From Arthrobacter sp. ZGTC131 (lineage in GTDB: Bacteria > Actinomycetota > Actinomycetes > Actinomycetales > Micrococcaceae), in NCBI RefSeq assembly GCF_002929275.1, contig NZ_PJIK01000002.1, forward strand, positions 311,958 to 375,957: a stretch of DNA of 64,000 nt, read 5' to 3'. Both the position numbers and the translations under genes were made by a program. The first letter of the stretch is position 1, and each line of letters opens with the position of its first letter. Of the stretch, positions 37,285 through 46,394 are shown in pieces. A model generated the notes under the pieces. That model worked only from the letters and a program-made list of their open reading frames with translations. It was not told the origin of the DNA and made no database searches.

Positions 37285-38265
37285 GTGCTTTCTGGACTGG
37301 TTATAGTGGACAAACCGCAGGGATGGACCAGCCACGATGTGGTTGGCCGGATGCGGCGGATCGCCGGTACCCGGAAAGTGGGCCACGCCGGAACGCTGGA
37401 TCCCATGGCCACCGGCGTGCTCGTCGTCGGAATCAACAAAGCAACAAGGCTGCTCACCTACATCGTCGGCACCTCAAAGACTTACACAGCGACCATCCGG
37501 CTGGGTGAATCCACGGTCACGGACGACGCCGAGGGAGACATCGTCAGCAGCGCCAGCGCCGCGGAACTGACCGACGACGCCATCCGCACGGGAGTGACCG
37601 CGCTGACGGGCGAGATCCAGCAGGTGCCCAGCAGCGTCAGCGCCATCAAGGTCAACGGCGAACGCGCCTACGCCCGGGTCCGTTCCGGCGAGGACGTGAA
37701 GCTCGCGGCCAGGCCCGTGACCATCCACCGCTTCGACGTCCATGGCATCCAGCGGGAACAGGGCGGGAACGTGGTGGACGTGGAGGTGACGGTGGAGTGC
37801 TCCTCTGGTACCTACATCCGTGCGCTGGCCCGGGACCTGGGCGATTCCCTGGGGGTCGGCGGGCACCTGACGGCGCTGCGCCGGACCCATGTGGGGCCGT
37901 ACTCGCTGGACCAGGCCCGCACGCTCGAGCAGCTTGCCGAAGAGCTTGAGGTCCTGGAAATGTCCCAGGCCGCCCGTGCCCTCATGCCCAACCGTGAGCT
38001 CAGCGCCGAGGAAACCACCGAGATCTCCTTCGGCCGCCGCATCGCCGCCGGCGCCCCGGCCGGCTCGGCGGGCGCAGCCACAGCGGAGCGCCCGGCGGCC
38101 GCGTTCGCGCCCGACGGTTCGCTCGTGGCGCTGCTGGCGGACGCCGGCAGTTTCGCGAAGCCCGTGCTCGTGTTCGCGCCGGGAACCGGTGGGCAAAACG
38201 CCGGCGGACCGGACACTGGCGGATCGGACGCTGGCGGACCAGGTACCGTCGGGCAGGCCGGATAG
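37285..38265 (+). CDS. truB: tRNA pseudouridine(55) synthase TruB
   Basis: 326 residues. Makes pseudouridine 55 in the T-loop of tRNAs. The catalytic aspartate is in GHAGTLDPMATGVLVVG; other signatures are IVDKPQGWTSHDVV, PSSVSAIKVNGERAYARVR and CSSGTYIRALARDLG. A C-terminal extension ends in a Gly/Asp/Ala repeat tract (NAGGPDTGGSDAGGPG) encoded by three 15-bp units at 38200-38244. The frame is open well upstream, but LSGLVIVDKPQGWTS marks the normal start. Confidence 0.95.
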   Translation: MLSGLVIVDKPQGWTSHDVVGRMRRIAGTRKVGHAGTLDPMATGVLVVGINKATRLLTYIVGTSKTYTATIRLGESTVTDDAEGDIVSSASAAELTDDAIRTGVTALTGEIQQVPSSVSAIKVNGERAYARVRSGEDVKLAARPVTIHRFDVHGIQREQGGNVVDVEVTVECSSGTYIRALARDLGDSLGVGGHLTALRRTHVGPYSLDQARTLEQLAEELEVLEMSQAARALMPNRELSAEETTEISFGRRIAAGAPAGSAGAATAERPAAAFAPDGSLVALLADAGSFAKPVLVFAPGTGGQNAGGPDTGGSDAGGPGTVGQAG

Positions 38266-38267
38266 CC

Positions 38268-38621
38268 TTGGACGCATATTTTTACATCATTCTGGGCGTA
38301 GGACTCCTTTCCACCATCATCTGCATGGTGGCCGGCATCCTGAAGAAGGCCCCCAACGATGTCACCATCCTGTCGGTGGCCGCCGTCGAACTGGCCTTGC
38401 TGGTTTACCTCGTCGGTTCGATCGTCCGGGTGGTCGCCGGGGAACGCATCGCGGGGGAGGCCTGGGAATTCTGGGGCTATCTGGTCACCGCCCTCATGCT
38501 GCCCCTCGCCGCCGTCTACTGGTCCATCCTGGAACGGACCCGCTGGAGCAACTTTGTCCTGGCCGCCGTCGGAGTGACCGCCCTGGTGATGGCCGCCCGC
38601 ATGAACCAGATCTGGTACTGA
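38268..38621 (+). CDS. Small four-helix membrane protein of unknown function
   Basis: 117 residues from a TTG start two bases after truB. Four hydrophobic helices: IILGVGLLSTIICMVAGIL, TILSVAAVELALLVYLVGSIV, WGYLVTALMLPLAAVYWSI and FVLAAVGVTALVMAA. No known motif. Tight coupling to the next gene, another small membrane protein, suggests they act together. Confidence 0.7.
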   Translation: MDAYFYIILGVGLLSTIICMVAGILKKAPNDVTILSVAAVELALLVYLVGSIVRVVAGERIAGEAWEFWGYLVTALMLPLAAVYWSILERTRWSNFVLAAVGVTALVMAARMNQIWY

Positions 38622-38640
38622 AGTGGAAGAAGCACGCAAC

Positions 38641-39081
38641 GTGACAGCTACGTCCTCCGAACACACGGCCAAGAAGCCGGCCGACACCCGGAACACCGGG
38701 CCGGGCCGCCTCCTCATCGCCGTCTACGCCGTGTTCGCCATTTCGGCAACGGCCCGCGCCGGCTACCAGATTCTCACCAAGTTCTCCGAGGCGCCGCTGG
38801 CATACGTGCTGTCGGCTTTCGCCGCCCTCGTGTATGTCGTGGCGACGGTATCGCTGGCGAAGGCAGGGCGGACCTGGTTCAGGGTCTCCGTCATCGCCGT
38901 GCTGGTGGAACTGATCGGCGTGCTCGTCGTGGGCGCGCTCAGCGTTTTCGACGCCGTCCAGTTCCCGCACGAAACCGTGTGGTCCCTGTTCGGGCGCGGC
39001 TACGCCTTCATCCCGCTTATCCTGCCCGTGCTCGGCCTGATCTGGCTCTACCGCCGGCGGCCGGCCCCGCGGTCCGCCTAG
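38641..39081 (+). CDS. Small membrane protein of unknown function
   Basis: 146 residues from GTG 38641, which has GGAAGAAG eight bases upstream; an in-frame GTG at 38623 lacks such a site. Four helices follow a hydrophilic N-terminus: LLIAVYAVFAISATARAGYQI, APLAYVLSAFAALVYVVATVSL, WFRVSVIAVLVELIGVLVVGAL and FIPLILPVLGLIWLYRR. It abuts the DUF937 gene tail to tail with no spacing. Confidence 0.72.
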   Translation: MTATSSEHTAKKPADTRNTGPGRLLIAVYAVFAISATARAGYQILTKFSEAPLAYVLSAFAALVYVVATVSLAKAGRTWFRVSVIAVLVELIGVLVVGALSVFDAVQFPHETVWSLFGRGYAFIPLILPVLGLIWLYRRRPAPRSA

Positions 39082-39858
39082 TCACTGCCGCGTGCCTGGC
39101 TGATCTTCTTCGCCGGGCAGGTCGACGTCGACTAGCTCGCCCGGGACGGGCGCGCCGGGCTGCCGTGTGGGTTGCCCGAGAGGTTCTGCCGGCTGCTGTG
39201 ATGCGGAATCGTTCACAGGTTCGGGAACCAGCGCATCCCGCGACTGCCCGCCCTGCGGCTGCCCGCCGCCCAGGATGCCGCCAAGAATGTCCCCGATGCC
39301 TCCCTGGCCATGCCCTCCGGCGCCCGCACCGGCACCGGCGGCGCCACCGAGGATGCCGCCCAGGATGCTGCCGAGATCGATGCCGCCGGCGCCTGTTCCA
39401 CCGGCGCCCGTTCCGCCGGGCAGCTGCGACGCCGGCCCGCCACCCTGCTGCCCGCCGAGGATCTTCCTGGCCAGATAGGACATGATGATCGGGGCCAGAA
39501 TCGGCAGAAGCCTGCGGACCAGGTCCCCGCCGGCGCCGCCCAAATTGGCCGTGCCAGCCAGTTGGCTCGCCACCTGGTCCTGCTGGCCGCCAAAGACGTG
39601 GCTCACGATCTTCTCGCCGTCGGCGGTGTCCACCTGGGTGGCGTCCACGCCGCCGTCGGTCAGGCCGTCCTGGTGCTGGGCCAGCGCGGACTCGAGGGAC
39701 GCTGCGCCGTCCGGGGCCTGGGCGTTGTTCTGCAGGCCGGCAAGGAGGCTGGGCACCGCGGTCTCCACGGCTGCCTGTGCGGACGCCGTGTCGGTGCCGA
39801 GGAGGGCTGCGATCTGGTCAACCGGGATCTGGTCCAGGAGTTCATGGATGTCGGTCAA
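39082..39858 (-). CDS. DUF937 domain protein
   Basis: 258 residues. The N-terminal DUF937 region (QIPVDQIAALLGTDTASAQAAVETAVPSLLAGLQNNA, KIVSHVFGGQQDQVASQL, LVRRLLPILAPIIMSYLARKIL) is followed by a Gly/Gln-rich tract with repeated ILGGILGG motifs and a Pro/Glu-rich tail. It starts at TTG 39858 with AAGGAG seven bases upstream. Function unknown; cytoplasmic by sequence. Confidence 0.82.
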   Translation of the reverse strand: MTDIHELLDQIPVDQIAALLGTDTASAQAAVETAVPSLLAGLQNNAQAPDGAASLESALAQHQDGLTDGGVDATQVDTADGEKIVSHVFGGQQDQVASQLAGTANLGGAGGDLVRRLLPILAPIIMSYLARKILGGQQGGGPASQLPGGTGAGGTGAGGIDLGSILGGILGGAAGAGAGAGGHGQGGIGDILGGILGGGQPQGGQSRDALVPEPVNDSASQQPAEPLGQPTRQPGAPVPGELVDVDLPGEEDQPGTRQ

Positions 39859-40094
39859 GGCGTACTCCTTCTGGTCCGCAGGGGGCGCGGATCTGTGGGG
39901 GAGCGGCGCAGGCTCGCGTCGCCGGACAGCTGCCCCTGCATCGTAGTCCGGGACTCCCGCCCACGGTAGATCACCGCGTGCACCGGCTCCGCGGCGGTCC
40001 GTGGCGCCGGACGAATGCGGGTAATCTTAGAGAGTTCCGGAGCCTGGAAGGGCACCCGGACGTGTTCCTGTTCAGGCAGTAAAAGGCGAGGTTG

Positions 40095-41078
40095 ATGGTC
40101 CACATCTGGAACGATCCGACCGAGGTCCCCGACGACTTTGGTCCTTCCGTTGTCACTATCGGCAATTTCGACGGCGTCCACCGCGGCCACCAGCAGGTGC
40201 TGTCCCAGCTCATCCGGACCGCACGGATGAACCGCGCCCGGTCCGTCGCCGTGACGTTCGATCCCCATCCGGCGCAGGTCCACCGGCCCGAGAGCGCACC
40301 CGAGCTGATCATGGGGCTGGAGGACAAACTCCAGGCCCTCGGCGAGCTTGGCCTGGACGCCGTGCTCGTCATGAAGTACTCGCTCGAGCTTGCGAGCCTC
40401 ACCCCCGAGGAGTTCGTCGGCTCGGTCCTGGTCGACAGCCTGCATGCCAGCCACGTGGTCATCGGCCACGACGCCCGTTTTGGCCGGGGCAACTCCGGGG
40501 ACCTGAACACCATGAAGCAGCTCGGCGAGCAGTTCGGCTTCGAGGTTCTCGTCATCAGCGAATTCGGTTCCGAGGGTTTCCCGCTGCACGACGACGGCGG
40601 GACGGACCGCCGCTGCTCGTCCACCTGGGTGCGTGAAGCGCTGAACGACGGCGACGTCGCCACGGCCGCCGCGGTCCTGGGCCGTCCGCACCGGATGCGG
40701 GGGGAAGTGGTCCACGGGGCCGCCCGGGGCCGTGCTTTGGGATTCCCCACCGCCAACCTCGCGCATGAAGCGAGCGGCTTCATCCCCGCAGACGGCATCT
40801 ACGCGGGCTGGCTCGTGGACCAGGCCGGCACGCGCTGGCCGGCCGCCATCTCCGTGGGGTCAAACCCGACGTTCGACGGCGTCAGCCGCCAGGTGGAGGC
40901 ACACGTCATCGACCGCCCGGAAGAGACCATTGAAGACTTCGATCTGTACGGCCAGACAGTAGTCATCGAATTTGTTGCCAGGCTCCGCGGCATGGTGGCA
41001 TACCGTGGGCCTGAAGCCCTCGTGGAGCAGATGCGCGAGGATGTGGTGCAAACGCACGGCATCCTCTTCAAGCGCTGA
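40095..41078 (+). CDS. ribF: Bifunctional riboflavin kinase / FAD synthetase
   Basis: 327 residues. The N-terminal nucleotidyltransferase domain (TIGNFDGVHRGHQQVL, VTFDPHPAQV, DARFGRGNSGD, RCSSTWVREAL) makes FAD from FMN. The C-terminal flavokinase domain (MRGEVVHGAARGRALGFPTANL) phosphorylates riboflavin. ATG 40095 follows AAGGCGAGG. In most actinobacteria ribF lies right after truB; here a three-gene block separates them. Confidence 0.95.
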   Translation: MVHIWNDPTEVPDDFGPSVVTIGNFDGVHRGHQQVLSQLIRTARMNRARSVAVTFDPHPAQVHRPESAPELIMGLEDKLQALGELGLDAVLVMKYSLELASLTPEEFVGSVLVDSLHASHVVIGHDARFGRGNSGDLNTMKQLGEQFGFEVLVISEFGSEGFPLHDDGGTDRRCSSTWVREALNDGDVATAAAVLGRPHRMRGEVVHGAARGRALGFPTANLAHEASGFIPADGIYAGWLVDQAGTRWPAAISVGSNPTFDGVSRQVEAHVIDRPEETIEDFDLYGQTVVIEFVARLRGMVAYRGPEALVEQMREDVVQTHGILFKR

Positions 41079-41119
41079 ACCGTCCGCCCCACACAGTTCT
41101 TGGCAAGGAAGGCAACTCT

Positions 41120-41974
41120 GTGACCGTGGAGAAGAACACCCGAAAACTGGACAAGGGGATCGTCCGCGATTTCAGCTCCCGGATGAGCTACGCGTCCTAT
41201 CTCCAGCTGCCCACGCTGCTCAGCGCCCAGCAGCCGGTCAGCGAGCCGGAACATCATGACGAACTGCTATTCATCATCCAGCACCAGACCACGGAGCTTT
41301 GGCTCAAGCTGGTGCTGCATGAGCTCCGTATGGCCGCGGAACGGCTGCGGTCGGATGACCTCGGCACGGCGCTCAAAGGCATCGCGCGGGTCAAGCACAT
41401 TCAGAAGACGCTGACCGAACAGTGGTCGGTGCTCGCCACCCTGACGCCCACGGAGTACTCGGAATTCCGCGGCTTCCTCGGCAACTCCTCGGGGTTCCAG
41501 TCCAGCCAGTACCGGGCCGTGGAGTTCGTGCTGGGCAACAAGAACAAGAAGATGCTTCCCGTATTCGAATCGGATCCCGAGGCCCACGCACTGCTGCAGG
41601 AAGTCCTCGAAGCACCGAGCATCTACGACGAATTCCTGGCGTACCTCAAGCGTCAGGGCTTCGACGTTCCCGAATCCGTGCTCAACCGGGATGTGACCAA
41701 GGCCCATGAGTTCGCGCCCGAGCTCGTGCCGCTGTTCAAGCACATTTACGAAAACGCCTCCGCCAACTGGGGCGCCTATGAGGCATGCGAGGAACTCGTG
41801 GACCTGGAGGACAACTTCCAGCTGTGGCGCTTCCGGCACCTGCGCACCGTGCAGCGCACCATCGGCATGAAGTCGGGCACCGGCGGCTCCAGCGGTGCAG
41901 CCTTCCTGCAGAAGGCCCTCGAACTGACGTTCTTCCCGGAACTGTTCGCCGTCCGGACGGAGATCGGCCAGTGA
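41120..41974 (+). CDS. kynA: Tryptophan 2,3-dioxygenase
   Basis: 284 residues. Opens the tryptophan indole ring to N-formylkynurenine with a heme cofactor. Signatures: YASYLQLPTLLSAQ, EHHDELLFIIQHQTTELWLKLVLHELR (substrate and heme pocket) and FRHLRTVQRTIGMKSGTGGSSGAAFL with the heme-ligand His region. GTG start with AAGGAAGG upstream. The stop overlaps the kynU start as GTGA. A kynurenine formamidase gene is not in view. Confidence 0.95.
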   Translation: MTVEKNTRKLDKGIVRDFSSRMSYASYLQLPTLLSAQQPVSEPEHHDELLFIIQHQTTELWLKLVLHELRMAAERLRSDDLGTALKGIARVKHIQKTLTEQWSVLATLTPTEYSEFRGFLGNSSGFQSSQYRAVEFVLGNKNKKMLPVFESDPEAHALLQEVLEAPSIYDEFLAYLKRQGFDVPESVLNRDVTKAHEFAPELVPLFKHIYENASANWGAYEACEELVDLEDNFQLWRFRHLRTVQRTIGMKSGTGGSSGAAFLQKALELTFFPELFAVRTEIGQ

Positions 41975-43242
41975 GCGCCCCTCATCCCCAGGCGACCAAC
42001 CCGCAGACGGCAGACACCACAGACCGGCTCCGGCAGCGCGCCGCCGAACTCGACGCCGCAGACCCGCTGGCTCCTTACCGAGGCCTCTTCATCGGCACGG
42101 AAACCGACCTGTCCTACCTGGACGGCAACTCCCTGGGCCGCCCGCTCAAGCGCACCCCCGCGGACATCAGCACGTTCATCACGGAGGGCTGGGGCGGGCG
42201 CCTGATCCGCGGCTGGGACGAAGAATGGCTGGACCTGCCCCAGGCCATCGGCGACCAGCTCGGCCGTGCGGTCCTCGGAGCAGCGCAGGGCCAGACCACC
42301 ATCGCCGATTCCACCACGGTGGTCCTGTACAAGCTGATCCGCGCGGCACTGGCTGCCGTAAAGGATCCCGCGAGGACAGAAATCGTCCTGGATACGGACA
42401 ATTTCCCCACCGACCGCTACCTCGTCGAGGGCATCGCCCGCGAAGAGGGCCTGACGCTGCGCTGGATCGAGGCTGATCCCGCCTCCGGGGTGACCCTTGA
42501 CCAGGTGAGAGAGGCAGTGGGGCCGGCCACCGCCGTCGTGCTTCTCAGTCATGTGGCATACCGCTCGGGGTTCCTGGCCGACCTGCCCGGAATAACGGCG
42601 GCCGTGCACGACGCCGGCGGGCTGGTTGTGTGGGATCTGTGCCATTCCGCGGGGTCAGTGGAGCTGGAACTGGACGCCTGCGGCGTCGATTTCGCCGCCG
42701 GCTGCACCTACAAATACCTGAACGGCGGCCCCGGCTCGCCGGCCTTCGCCTACGTCAACGCCCGGCACCTTGGCGGGCTGTCGCAGCCCATCTGGGGATG
42801 GATGGGCAGGAAGGACGCCTTCGAAATGGGGCCCGGCTACGAGGCGGCCCCGGGCATCCGCGGTTTCCTCAGCGGCACGCCCGCCATCTTCGGAATGATC
42901 GCCATGCGGGGCACCCTGGACCTGATCGAGGAAACCGGCATGGCCGCCATCCGGGAGAAATCGCGCCTGCTCACGGCCTATGCGCTGGAACTGTACGACG
43001 CGTGGCTGGCACCGGCCGGGGTGAAGCTTGCGACGCCCCGGGATCCGGAACTGCGCGGCAGCCACATCACCATCGACCATCCGGCCTTCCGCGAGGTGAC
43101 GGCGGCGCTCTGGGAACAGGACGTCATCCCGGATTTCCGCGCACCGCAGGGCATCAGGATCGGACTCTCCCCGCTGAGCACCGGCTTCGCGGAGCTGCAC
43201 CGCGGAATGGACGCCATCCGGGCCCTGCTTCCGGCCGACTGA
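41971..43242 (+). CDS. kynU: Kynureninase
   Basis: 423 residues, PLP-dependent. Cleaves kynurenine to anthranilate and alanine. Family features: LDGNSLGRPLKRTP, DTDNFPTDRYLVEGIA, WDLCHSAGSVELELDACGVDFAAGCTYKYLNGGPGSPAFAYV with the Schiff-base lysine, and a C-terminal FRAPQGIRIGLSPLSTGFAEL. GTG 41971 overlaps the kynA stop, so the pair is translationally coupled. No 3-hydroxylase or nicotinate genes follow, so anthranilate is the likely product. Confidence 0.95.
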   Translation: MSAPHPQATNPQTADTTDRLRQRAAELDAADPLAPYRGLFIGTETDLSYLDGNSLGRPLKRTPADISTFITEGWGGRLIRGWDEEWLDLPQAIGDQLGRAVLGAAQGQTTIADSTTVVLYKLIRAALAAVKDPARTEIVLDTDNFPTDRYLVEGIAREEGLTLRWIEADPASGVTLDQVREAVGPATAVVLLSHVAYRSGFLADLPGITAAVHDAGGLVVWDLCHSAGSVELELDACGVDFAAGCTYKYLNGGPGSPAFAYVNARHLGGLSQPIWGWMGRKDAFEMGPGYEAAPGIRGFLSGTPAIFGMIAMRGTLDLIEETGMAAIREKSRLLTAYALELYDAWLAPAGVKLATPRDPELRGSHITIDHPAFREVTAALWEQDVIPDFRAPQGIRIGLSPLSTGFAELHRGMDAIRALLPAD

Positions 43243-43272
43243 CGGTGCCCAGCCGAGCATCGCCGCCGCGTT

Positions 43273-43302
43273 TCGACAAGATTGCAACAAGGCCGGTAAA
43301 CT
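43273..43302 (+). promoter_or_regulatory. Candidate rpsO promoter
   Basis: TCGACA (43273-43278) and TAAACT (43297-43302) are 18 bp apart. This would give a leader of about 130 bases before rpsO. The upstream box lies in GTTTCGACAAG, which resembles half of the dispersed repeat noted in bkdC. Confidence 0.45.
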
Positions 43303-43441
43303 AAGCGGTGGATCCGGCTGCAGTCCGTGGTGGCTGGTTCTTGCTTTGTGCGGGACTTCCTCGTTAGAGGGGGCGATCCGCCGGGCACACCCGGCAGTGA
43401 AGTACTGACTCGGGCCTCACGGCACATCTCTAGGAGTTATT

Positions 43442-43711
43442 GTGGCACTTGACGCCGCTGTAAAGCAGTCCATCATCAAGGAATACGCAACATCCGAGGG
43501 CGACACCGGTTCGCCGGAGGTCCAGGTTGCGGTCCTGACTCAGCGGATCAAGGATCTCACTGAGCACATGAAGGAGCACAAGCACGACTTCCACACCCAG
43601 CGCGGTCTGCTGGCCATGGTTGGTCGTCGCAAGCGCATGCTCACCTACCTCAAGAACACGGACATCGCCCGCTACCGTGCGCTCATCGAGCGTCTCGGCC
43701 TGCGCCGCTAG
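43442..43711 (+). CDS. rpsO: 30S ribosomal protein S15
   Basis: 89 residues, standard length. Typical S15 sequence: [39 protein letters not shown] and [30 protein letters not shown] primary 16S rRNA-binding protein. GTG start with TAGGAG upstream. The 199-bp gap before it contains the candidate promoter and a leader with no open frame. Confidence 0.97.
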   Translation: MALDAAVKQSIIKEYATSEGDTGSPEVQVAVLTQRIKDLTEHMKEHKHDFHTQRGLLAMVGRRKRMLTYLKNTDIARYRALIERLGLRR

Positions 43712-43723
43712 TCTGAACCAGGG

Positions 43724-43755
43724 GGCGGCCCTTTCCTCGAATGGAACGGGCCGCC
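43724..43755 (+). terminator. Rho-independent terminator after rpsO
   Basis: GGCGGCCC (43724-43731) pairs with GGGCCGCC (43748-43755), with an inner TTCC/GGAA stem and a following TTCTT. It separates rpsO from pnp. The 200-base region after it (43756-43958) is the pnp leader; I see no open frame there. Confidence 0.75.
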
Positions 43756-43958
43756 TTCTTCAGTAGAAAAACTAAACAGGAGGATCAACCGCATCACGCA
43801 TTCGCGGTCCTCGGTAGTGATCCCCGGGAAGCTTCGTTGACTGAAGCCCGGCCCGTGGGTCTCGATCGATGACCGGGTGCAGTGCAGGCCAGTAGACAGA
43901 TGCTGGACTGGGTTGATGCGGCTGGACTTCCGTTAAACAAGAAACGGAGGTGACTCTC

Positions 43959-46223
43959 TTGGAGGGTCCCGAAATCCAGTTCTCAGAAGCAGTCATTGAC
44001 AATGGCCGCTTTGGCAAGCGTGTAATCCGCTTCGAAACCGGCCGCCTCGCCAAGCAGGCAGCCGGCGCAGCCATGGTGTACATCGACGAAGACACCGCGC
44101 TTCTGTCCGCCACCACGGCCGGCAAGCACCCGCGCGAAGGCTTCGACTTCTTCCCGCTGACGGTCGACGTCGAAGAGCGCATGTACGCCGCGGGCCGCAT
44201 CCCGGGCTCGTTCTTCCGCCGCGAAGGCCGCCCGTCCACCGAGGCCATCCTGGCTTGCCGCCTCATGGACCGTCCGCTGCGTCCGGCCTTCGTCAAGGGC
44301 CTGCGCAACGAGGTCCAGATCGTCGTCACGGTCCTGGCCATCAACCCGGATGAGCTCTACGACGTCGTGGCCATCAACGCCTCCTCGATGTCCACCCAGC
44401 TGTCCGGACTTCCGTTCTCCGGCCCGATAGGCGGCGTCCGCGTTGCCCTCGTGGCGGACGAGCAGGGTTCCCAGTGGGTTGCCTTCCCGAAGCACTCCCA
44501 GCTGGAGAACTCCGTCTTCAACATGGTGGTTGCCGGCCGCGTAGCCGGTGACGACGTCGCGATCATGATGGTCGAGGCCGAAGCCACGGACAACTCCTGG
44601 AACCTCATCAAGGAACAGGGCGCCACCGCTCCCACCGAAGAGGTTGTATCCGAAGGCCTCGAGGCTGCAAAGCCGTTCATCAAGGCCCTCTGCGACGCCC
44701 AGCAGGACCTGGCATCCCGCGCAGCCAAGCCCACCGTTGAGTTCCCGGTCTTCCTGGACTACCAGGATGACGTGTACTCCGCCGTCGAGGCCGCTGCAGC
44801 CGAGAAGCTGACCGCCGTGTTCCAGATCGCTGACAAGCAGGACCGCGACAACGCCGCCGACGAGCTGAAGGAAGAAGTTGTTGCTTCGCTGTCCGGCCAG
44901 TTCGAAGGCCGCGAGAAGGAGCTGTCCGCAGCTTTCCGCTCTGTCACCAAGCACGTGGTGCGCCAGCGCATCCTGAAGGACCAGATCCGCATCGACGGCC
45001 GCGGCCTGACGGACATCCGCCAGCTCACCGCCGAGGTCGAGGTTCTGCCCCGCGTGCACGGCTCTGCAATCTTCGAGCGCGGCGAAACCCAGATCATGGG
45101 TGTCACCACGCTGAACATGCTCAAGATGGAACAGCAGATTGACTCGCTGTCGCCGGTAACGCGCAAGCGCTACATGCACAACTACAACTTCCCGCCGTAC
45201 TCCACCGGTGAGACCGGCCGCGTCGGTTCGCCGAAGCGCCGCGAAATCGGCCACGGTGCCCTGGCTGAGCGCGCGCTCGTGCCGGTGCTCCCGTCCCGCG
45301 AGGAGTTCCCGTACGCCATCCGCCAGGTGTCCGAGGCCCTCAGCTCCAACGGTTCGACGTCGATGGGCTCGGTCTGCGCCTCCACGCTGTCCATGCTCAA
45401 CGCCGGTGTGCCGCTGAAGGCTGCCGTTGCCGGCATCGCCATGGGCCTGGTCTCCGACCAGGTTGACGGCCAGACCCGCTACGCGGCCCTGACCGACATC
45501 CTTGGCGCGGAAGACGCCTTCGGCGACATGGACTTCAAGGTGGCCGGTACGTCCGAGTTCGTCACGGCCATCCAGCTGGACACCAAGCTCGACGGCATCC
45601 CCGCCTCCGTGCTGGCAGCAGCGCTGAAGCAGGCCCGCGAAGCACGCCTGCACATCCTCGAGGTCATCAACGCCGCGATCGACACCCCGGACGAGCTCTC
45701 CGAGTTCGCACCGCGCGTCATCGCGGTCAAGATCCCCGTGGACAAGATCGGCGAGGTCATCGGCCCCAAGGGCAAGATGATCAACCAGATCCAGGAAGAC
45801 ACAGGCGCGGACATCTCCATCGAGGACGACGGCACCGTTTACATCGGCGCCACCAACGGCCCGTCCGCCGACGCCGCACGCTCCGCGATCAACGCCATCG
45901 CCAACCCGCAGGTTCCGGAAATCGGAGAGCGCTACCTGGGCACGGTCGTCAAGACCACCACCTTCGGCGCCTTCATTTCCCTCACCCCGGGCAAGGACGG
46001 CCTGCTGCACATCTCCGAGCTGCGCAAGATCGCCGGCGGCAAGCGCGTTGACAACGTCGAAGACGTCGTCTCCGTGGGCCAGAAGATCCAGGTTGAAATC
46101 ACCAAGATCGATGACCGCGGAAAGCTGTCCCTGTCTCCCGTGGTGGCCGAAGAAGAAGGCGCCGGCGAAGCCGAGCGCGTTCACGCCTCGGCAAACGCGG
46201 AGGGCTCTGACGCCGCCGAGTAG
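43959..46223 (+). CDS. pnp: Polyribonucleotide nucleotidyltransferase (PNPase)
   Basis: 754 residues. Two RNase PH domains ([46 protein letters not shown] and the phosphate site in [15 protein letters not shown]) are separated by a helical domain and followed by KH ([20 protein letters not shown]) and S1 ([28 protein letters not shown]) domains. 3'-to-5' RNA phosphorolysis and RNA polymerisation. The start choice matters: a GTG at 43950 lies inside GGAGGTGA (43946-43953), a textbook ribosome-binding site for the TTG at 43959, which gives the family N-terminus ([10 protein letters not shown]). Confidence 0.96.
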   Translation: MEGPEIQFSEAVIDNGRFGKRVIRFETGRLAKQAAGAAMVYIDEDTALLSATTAGKHPREGFDFFPLTVDVEERMYAAGRIPGSFFRREGRPSTEAILACRLMDRPLRPAFVKGLRNEVQIVVTVLAINPDELYDVVAINASSMSTQLSGLPFSGPIGGVRVALVADEQGSQWVAFPKHSQLENSVFNMVVAGRVAGDDVAIMMVEAEATDNSWNLIKEQGATAPTEEVVSEGLEAAKPFIKALCDAQQDLASRAAKPTVEFPVFLDYQDDVYSAVEAAAAEKLTAVFQIADKQDRDNAADELKEEVVASLSGQFEGREKELSAAFRSVTKHVVRQRILKDQIRIDGRGLTDIRQLTAEVEVLPRVHGSAIFERGETQIMGVTTLNMLKMEQQIDSLSPVTRKRYMHNYNFPPYSTGETGRVGSPKRREIGHGALAERALVPVLPSREEFPYAIRQVSEALSSNGSTSMGSVCASTLSMLNAGVPLKAAVAGIAMGLVSDQVDGQTRYAALTDILGAEDAFGDMDFKVAGTSEFVTAIQLDTKLDGIPASVLAAALKQAREARLHILEVINAAIDTPDELSEFAPRVIAVKIPVDKIGEVIGPKGKMINQIQEDTGADISIEDDGTVYIGATNGPSADAARSAINAIANPQVPEIGERYLGTVVKTTTFGAFISLTPGKDGLLHISELRKIAGGKRVDNVEDVVSVGQKIQVEITKIDDRGKLSLSPVVAEEEGAGEAERVHASANAEGSDAAE

Positions 46224-46269
46224 TTCCACGGTTCGGGCGGCGGCATACAGTCGTTGCTGAGCTGAAGAC

Positions 46270-46301
46270 GGCGGGGCCGGTGGTGATCCACCGGTCCCGC
46301 C
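46270..46301 (+). terminator. Strong hairpin after pnp
   Basis: GGCGGGGCCGGTGG (46270-46283) pairs with CCACCGGTCCCGCC (46288-46301) around a TGAT loop, with a single G-U pair. Only TT follows, so it may slow rather than fully stop transcription. TACGAT at 46352-46357 is a possible -10 for the next gene. Confidence 0.65.
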
Positions 46302-46394
46302 GCCGTTAACCCGGGCTCCCGGGGAGACGCCGACCGCGGGGCCTGCGCTGGTACGATTGCAGGCAGATTTGGCTCCGCTTCCTGAAAGGCCTTG

